From: Streptomyces gardneri
GTDB taxonomy: Bacteria > Actinomycetota > Actinomycetes > Streptomycetales > Streptomycetaceae
Assembly (NCBI RefSeq): GCF_006539185.1
Contig: NZ_BJMN01000067.1
Location: 1 to 37,009 of the forward strand
Length of the DNA: 37,009 nucleotides
Reading direction: 5' to 3'
In this document: piece after piece, positions 32,096 through 37,009 of the stretch
Layout: each line of letters opens with the position of its first letter
Position numbering within the stretch: the first letter of the stretch is position 1
The notes under the pieces: model-generated
Told to the model about the DNA's origin: nothing
Databases searched by the model: none
The model's input: only the letters and a program-made list of their open reading frames with translations
Translations under genes and position numbers: made by a program

Positions 32096-33070
32096 ATGCC
32101 GGAAAGTGGATCAGGTAAGAACTGCTGCAGTCCGTCCAGGGGGGAGGCGGGGCGGCGTGCGGATACCGCCCGGGCGACTGTGGCCGCGTCCGGCGGCCGG
32201 CCGGCCGCCGGCATGGTCCGCGTTCCCGGCGGTGAGTTCCTGATGGGGGCGGAGGACGACTGGGTCGTGCCCGGCGATGGAGAGGGGCCTGTTCATCCGG
32301 TGCGGCTCGCGCCCTTCTGGATCGACCGCTGTGCCGTCTCCAACGCGGCATTCCGGGACTTCACCGAGGCGACCGGATTCATCACGGATGCCGAACGCTA
32401 CGGCTGGTCGTTCGTTTTCGCTGGGCTGTTGCCCGGCGACTTTCCCGACACCCGTGCGGTCGCCGAGGCTCCCTGGTGGCGACAGGTGTACGGGGCGTGC
32501 TGGCGTCACCCCGAAGGGCCCGGATCCGATGTGGACGACCGCGCCGATCACCCGGTCGTCCATGTCTCGTGGAACGACGCCGGGGCCTACGCCGCCTGGG
32601 CGGGAAAGCGACTGCCGACGGAGGCGGAGTGGGAGTTCGCCGCCCGTGGCGGGCTCGAACAGCGCGCCTTCCCCTGGGGTGACGAGCTGGAGCCCGGCGG
32701 CGAGCACCGGATGAACGTGTGGCAGGGCAGCTTTCCCGACCACAACACGGGCGCGGACGGCTGGTACGGCACGGCGCCCGTCACCGCGTATCCGCCGAAC
32801 AGTCACGGCCTGCACAACGTGTGCGGCAACGTCTGGGAATGGTGCGCGGACTGGTACTCGCCCGCCTACTACCGGTCCAGTCCCCGGGACGACCCGCAAG
32901 GCCCACCGGTCGGCCTGGGCAAGGTGATCCGTGGCGGGTCCTACCTGTGCCACGCCTCCTACTGCCGCCGCTACCGTGTCTCGGCCCGGAGCTCCAGCGG
33001 GCCGGACAGCAGCACCGGCAACCAGGGTTTCCGCTGCGCCGCCGAAGACACGTCCGCGGGGCCCTCGTGA
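32096..33070 (+). CDS. Formylglycine-generating enzyme (sulfatase-modifying factor)
   Basis: With the start at ATG 32096 the product has 324 residues; ATG 32054 is an alternative, and neither has a strong ribosome-binding site. The FGE-sulfatase domain is complete: MVRVPGGEFLMGAEDDWVVP, HPVVHVSWNDAGAYAAWAGK, RLPTEAEWEFAARGGLEQRA, NVWEWCADWYSP, and the active-site segment GGSYLCHASYCRRYRVSARS. C285 and C290 have the five-residue spacing of the copper-binding catalytic pair in the Streptomyces coelicolor enzyme. It converts the Cys of a CxPxR sulfatase motif to formylglycine. The sulfatase two genes downstream carries that motif. It overlaps the antiporter gene (GTGA). Confidence 0.93.
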   Translation: MPESGSGKNCCSPSRGEAGRRADTARATVAASGGRPAAGMVRVPGGEFLMGAEDDWVVPGDGEGPVHPVRLAPFWIDRCAVSNAAFRDFTEATGFITDAERYGWSFVFAGLLPGDFPDTRAVAEAPWWRQVYGACWRHPEGPGSDVDDRADHPVVHVSWNDAGAYAAWAGKRLPTEAEWEFAARGGLEQRAFPWGDELEPGGEHRMNVWQGSFPDHNTGADGWYGTAPVTAYPPNSHGLHNVCGNVWEWCADWYSPAYYRSSPRDDPQGPPVGLGKVIRGGSYLCHASYCRRYRVSARSSSGPDSSTGNQGFRCAAEDTSAGPS

Positions 33071-34362
33071 GCGGCGGCGCGTGGGCGGGTGCGGCCGTGG
33101 CCGCGGTCACCGCGGGGTATGCGCTCGTCTCCCGGCGGTTGTCGACGACGGCCGTGTCGGCGCCGATGGTGTTCACCGGCTTCGGGGTGGCCATCGGTCC
33201 GTTCGGGCTCGGCCTTCTCGACCTGGAGCACGACGCGGGACCGGTCCTCACCCTGGTCGAAGCGGCCCTGACGCTCGTCCTGCTGACCGACGCCATGTCC
33301 GTACGCCGTCGTGACCTGCGCGTCGGCGGCTTCCTCCCCGGGCGTCTGCTGGGCATCGGGCTGCCGTTGACCATCGGGGCCGGCTGGCTCCTGGCGTGGC
33401 CGCTGCTGCCGGGGCTGACCGCGTGGGAGCTGGCGCTCGTCGGGACGATCCTGGCGCCGACCGACGCGGCCCTCGGCAAGACCGCCGTCTCCAGCCCGCG
33501 TGTCCCCGTGCTCGTGCGCAGCGGCCTCAATGTCGAGAGCGGCCTCAACGACGGCATGGCGCTGCCCTTCTTCGTGCTGTTCCTCGCGGCGCTGCCCGCA
33601 GCGACGGCTTCGGAGGAGGGGGTCGCCGGGGTCTTCTGGCGGGCGCTGGTGCTCAGTTCCGCGCTGGGTCTGGCCGTGGGGTGGGGCGGTGGCTGGGTAT
33701 TGCGCCGGTCGCGCGAGAGGGGCTGGATCGCCGACGAGTGGCGCCAGGTGTTCGTCCTGGCCGTGGCCGCGGGCTCGTACACATTGGCGGTCGTCACCGA
33801 CGGGAGCGGATTCATCGCGGCCTGGGTGGCCGGCTTCGCCTTCGGCGTCTCGCTGAGGCGGAGCAGCCCGGCGGTCGCGCCGCCCGGTGGCGAGGACACC
33901 CCCGACCTCGCCGCACGTCTCGCCGAGCTGCTCGCGTCCCTGAGTTTCCTGGTCTTCGGCGCCGTCCTGCTCGGTCCCGCGCTGGAGCACCTCGACTGGC
34001 GGATCGTCACTTACGCCGTGCTGAGCCTCACCGTGGTGCGGATGCTGCCCGTCGCCCTGTCCCTGGTCGGCACCGGTCTGGCTCTCCCCACAGTCGGCTA
34101 CATCGGGTGGTTCGGACCGCGCGGCCTCGCTTCCGTGGTCTTCGGGCTTCTCGTGGTGGAGGAGCACGTCCCCGGTGTGCAGCTCCTCGGCCGGGTGATC
34201 GCGGTCACCGTGGCGCTGAGCGTCCTCCTTCACGGCGCGTCGGCGGTGTTCCTCGCGGATCGGTACGGCGTCTGGTACCGCAAGGCCGCTGCCGCGCGCC
34301 CACGGCTGCGCGAGGGCCGGCCCGAAGAGGGCGGCAGGGACTCCTCAGCCGCCGGGTCATAG
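33067..34362 (+). CDS. CPA1-type Na+(K+)/H+ antiporter
   Basis: A 431-residue membrane protein with about 12 helices. Family motifs are GTILAPTDAALGKTAV, GLNVESGLNDGMALPFFVL (the conserved ESxxND ion site), and the late GWFGPRGLASVVFGLLV. These fit the NhaP/cation:proton antiporter-1 group. It lies between the formylglycine enzyme and the sulfatase and overlaps the former by four bases. It might balance protons or cations released by sulfate ester cleavage, but the link is only positional. The C-terminal 30 residues are a charged cytoplasmic tail. Confidence 0.88.
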   Translation: MSGGAWAGAAVAAVTAGYALVSRRLSTTAVSAPMVFTGFGVAIGPFGLGLLDLEHDAGPVLTLVEAALTLVLLTDAMSVRRRDLRVGGFLPGRLLGIGLPLTIGAGWLLAWPLLPGLTAWELALVGTILAPTDAALGKTAVSSPRVPVLVRSGLNVESGLNDGMALPFFVLFLAALPAATASEEGVAGVFWRALVLSSALGLAVGWGGGWVLRRSRERGWIADEWRQVFVLAVAAGSYTLAVVTDGSGFIAAWVAGFAFGVSLRRSSPAVAPPGGEDTPDLAARLAELLASLSFLVFGAVLLGPALEHLDWRIVTYAVLSLTVVRMLPVALSLVGTGLALPTVGYIGWFGPRGLASVVFGLLVVEEHVPGVQLLGRVIAVTVALSVLLHGASAVFLADRYGVWYRKAAAARPRLREGRPEEGGRDSSAAGS

Positions 34363-34543
34363 GGGTGATCAGTCGACCTGGGCGCAGCGCAGCCCACCGC
34401 GGCACCGGAACGGGACCGGTCGGCGGCGCGGCAGGCACCCGCGGCAGGTGACCGCGACCGGTGATCACAGGGCAACGGAGGTTCAGTGGAAGGTGGCGCC
34501 CAAAAGCAGGTCTCACACTCGTGACCAGCGTGAGGAGAGTGCC

Positions 34544-36900
34544 ATGGCCCAGCCATTCCGCGGTGTCGTCAACCTCGACATCCGCGATTCGGTCCCGGAC
34601 TGGGGACCTTACGAACAGCCCAAGGCCCCGGCAGACTCTCCGAACGTGCTGTACATCGTGCTCGACGACGTGGGCTTCGGTGCCATGAGCTGTTACGGCG
34701 GTCCCATCGAGACGCCCAACATCGACAGGATCGCGGCGAGCGGCCTGCGCTATGGCCAGTGGCACACCACCGCTCTGTGTTCCCCGACCCGCTCGTGCCT
34801 GCTCACCGGCCGCAACCACACGACCAACGGCATGGCCTGCATCAGCGAGTGCGCGGTCGGCTTCCCCGGCGCGAACGGACACATACCCCCGGAGTGCGCC
34901 ACGCTCGCGGAGATCCTCGTCGAGCAGGGCTTCAGCACGGCGCTGGTCGGCAAGTGGCACCTGTGCGCCGAGGACGAGATGAACCTGGCGTCCACCAAGC
35001 GGAACTGGCCGATCGGCCGGGGGTTCGAACGCTTCTACGGCTTCCTCGGGCTGAGACCAGCCAGTGGTACCCGGACCTGGTGCACGACAACCACCCGGTC
35101 GAGCAGCCGTCCACGCCTGAGGAGGGCTACCACTTCGGTGTCGACATCACCGACAAGGCCCTGGAGTTCATCGGCGACGTGAAGGCGATCGCTCCGGAGC
35201 GTCCGGTGTTCCTGTACTACGCCCCCGGATGCGCGCACGCGCCCCACCAGGTGCCGCCGGAGTGGGTCGAACGCTACCGCGGCCAGTTCGACGCCGGGTA
35301 CGAGGCGATGCGGGAACAGACCATGGCCCGGCAGAAGGAAATGGGCCTGATTCCGCAGAACACCGAGCTGCCGCCGCTCAACCCCATCGGCACCCCCGAG
35401 ACCCGCACCGGCCCTGGCGGCGAGCCCTTCCCGCCCCTGGACTACACCCGGCCCTGGGACACCCTGTCCGAGGACGAGCAGCGCCTCTTCGCCCGCATGG
35501 CCGAGGTGTACGCGGGGTTCCTCTCGCACTGCGACGACCAGATCGGCCGTCTGCTCGACTATCTGGAGAGCACCGAGCAGCTGGACAACACCATCATCGT
35601 GGTGGTCTCCGACAACGGGGCGAGCGGCGAGGGCGGCCCGAACGGCTCGGTCAACGAGAACAAGATCGCCAACGGGGTCCCTGACGACCTGGCCGAGAAC
35701 ATGGCCATGCTGGACGAGCTGGGCAGTACCAAGTCCTACGGCCACTACCCCAACGGCTGGGCGATGGCCTTCAACGCCCCGTTCAAGATGTGGAAGCGGT
35801 ACTCGTTCAACGGCGGCACCTGTGACCCGTGCGTCATCTCCTGGCCGGCCGGCATCAAGGCCCGCGGTGAGACGCGCGACCAGTACCACCACGCAGTCGA
35901 CCTGGTCCCGACGCTGCTCGACTGCCTGGGCATCGAACTCCCCGGCACGGTCAAGGGGCACACCCAGCACCCCATCGAGGGTGTGAGCATGCGCTACAGC
36001 TTCGACGCCGGCAGCATCCCGACGGCCAAGCACACCCAGTTCTATTCGATGCTCGGTTCCCGGGGCATCTGGCACGACGGCTGGAAGGCCGTCACCACCC
36101 ACCCGACACTCAGCGGATGGAGCCACTTCCCGGACAACGCCTGGGAGCTCTACAACACGATAGAGGACCGGGCCGAACTCCACGACCTCGCCGCCCAGGA
36201 GCCCGGCAAACTCGCCGAGCTCGTCGGCCTGTGGTTCCACGAGGCGGGTGCCCACCAGGCGTTCCCGCTCGACGACCGCTCCGCCGTCGAGATCATCACC
36301 AACCCGCGGCCCCAGCTCGCCCCGCCGCGCAACCGCTACGTGTACCGCCCCGGCGGCGCGGAGGTTCCGGAGTCGGTCGCGGTCTCCATCCGCGGGCGCT
36401 CCTACTCCATCGGCGCACTGGTCGACCTGCCCGACCCGGGCGCACAGGGAGTGCTGTTCGCGCACGGCGGCCGGTTCGGTGGCCACGCCCTCTACGTCAA
36501 GGACAACCGGCTGCACTACGTCTACAACTTCCTCGGCAGCGAGGAGCAGCGGATCAGCGCGACCGAGGACCTGCCGGTCGGCCACGATCTGCTCCTGGCG
36601 GCGTCCTTCGACAAGGACGGCGAGGACCCGCCCGGCACCGCCCACGGCACCCTCAGCCTCTACTACGGCGAACGCAAGGTCGGCGAAGGGCGGATCAGAA
36701 CCCAGCCGGGCAAGTTCAGCGTCGCGGGCGAGGGGCTCAACGTCGGCCGCGACGGCGGCGACGCCGTCACCGACGACTACCCCGGCACCCGCCCCTGGCC
36801 CTTCACCGGCGGAAGGATCGACCGGGTGGCCATCGACGTCAGCGGCACGGCGTTCATCGACCTCGAACGCGAAGCCGCCGCCATGCTCTCCCGCGAATGA
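34544..36900 (+). pseudogene. Arylsulfatase, one frameshift near 35050
   Basis: From ATG 34544 (GAGGAG six bases before) the frame encodes the sulfatase N-terminus: NVLYIVLDDVGFGAMSCYGG (metal-binding Asp pair) and C79-S-P-T-R in TALCSPTRSCLLTGRN, the formylglycine site; LVGKWHL follows. At FYGFLG (about 35045-35060) the frame shifts. The next frame continues TSQWYPDLVHDNHPVEQPST and holds the rest: VVVSDNGASGEGGPNGSVNE, HAVDLVPTLLDCLGIELPG, and a C-terminal domain. One missing base explains the break, giving a ~785-residue protein if restored. It could be a recent mutation or a sequencing error. No signal peptide is evident, so it is probably cytoplasmic, in line with the neighbouring FGE. 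Confidence 0.88.
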
Positions 36901-36913
36901 CAGGACTGCCGAC

Positions 36914-36946
36914 GGCCGGAGCAGCCGGGCTCGGCTCGCTCCGGCC
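36914..36946 (+). terminator. Hairpin after the sulfatase gene
   Basis: GGCCGGAGC (36914-36922) and GCTCCGGCC (36938-36946) form a perfect 9-bp stem with a 15-base loop, 14 bases after the sulfatase stop. There is no U-rich tail, as is usual in Streptomyces. It probably ends the FGE-antiporter-sulfatase transcript. Confidence 0.6.
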
Positions 36947-37009
36947 CTTGCGGCCGGGCTCGGGCGATCGGCACTCGACCGTGTCATGGGACGCCGGCGG
37001 GCGCCCGCC

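Overview
The window is high-GC actinobacterial DNA, almost certainly Streptomyces or a close relative: third codon positions are nearly all G/C, GTG starts are common, GTGA/ATGA start-stop overlaps are frequent, and the gene families are typical (CGNR zinc finger, I36/crystallin-like secreted protein, Mrr-like nuclease). It reads as an accessory region. Ordinary genes sit among insertion-sequence ends, integrase fragments, truncated genes and frameshifted genes.

The centre (about 15.58-30.71 kb, all on the + strand) is a compact biosynthetic cluster that I do not recognise as a described system. Its heart is an 83-residue peptide (17595-17846) with no conventional leader: MAMTDGR followed by six identical copies of AMVPASSDNGR joined by AR pairs. 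The copies differ in DNA only at synonymous positions. Around it are a stand-alone condensation-domain protein, an MmgE/PrpD-family protein, a short E1/ThiF-like zinc protein, a YcaO cyclodehydratase, a SagB-type dehydrogenase, a JmjC/cupin oxygenase, an M16 zinc protease with an inactive-looking partner, an MFS exporter, two ANL (AMP-forming) ligases around a carrier-domain protein, and a beta-lactamase-fold protein whose nucleophile serine is a cysteine. The working model is a repeat RiPP whose Ser residues become oxazol(in)es, which is cut at Arg sites, hydroxylated and possibly dehydrated, then coupled to an acyl or aminoacyl group by NRPS-like enzymes and exported. A promoter-like sequence precedes the precursor, and several hairpins separate it from the enzyme operon.

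Left of the cluster, from the window start: a frameshifted IS5-type transposase end; a small acidic protein; an EF-G domain IV-like protein coupled to an Mrr-like nuclease (- strand); a decayed ABC transporter; two unknown proteins; a PvdP-like type-3 copper (tyrosinase) protein with a His-rich tail; a truncated TetR regulator with an SDR (- strand) divergent from a CGNR regulator; an IS end; an unknown helical protein paired with an Fe(II)/2-oxoglutarate oxygenase; two secreted proteins; and integrase and phosphatase fragments.

Right of the cluster: an ArsR fragment, unidentified remnants and an integrase fragment, then a three-gene set of formylglycine-generating enzyme, CPA1 cation/proton antiporter and an arylsulfatase with a CxPxR motif. 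The sulfatase reading frame is broken once. The integrase pieces on both sides, and the truncated genes next to the cluster, suggest that the cluster lies in recombined, mobile-element-associated DNA.
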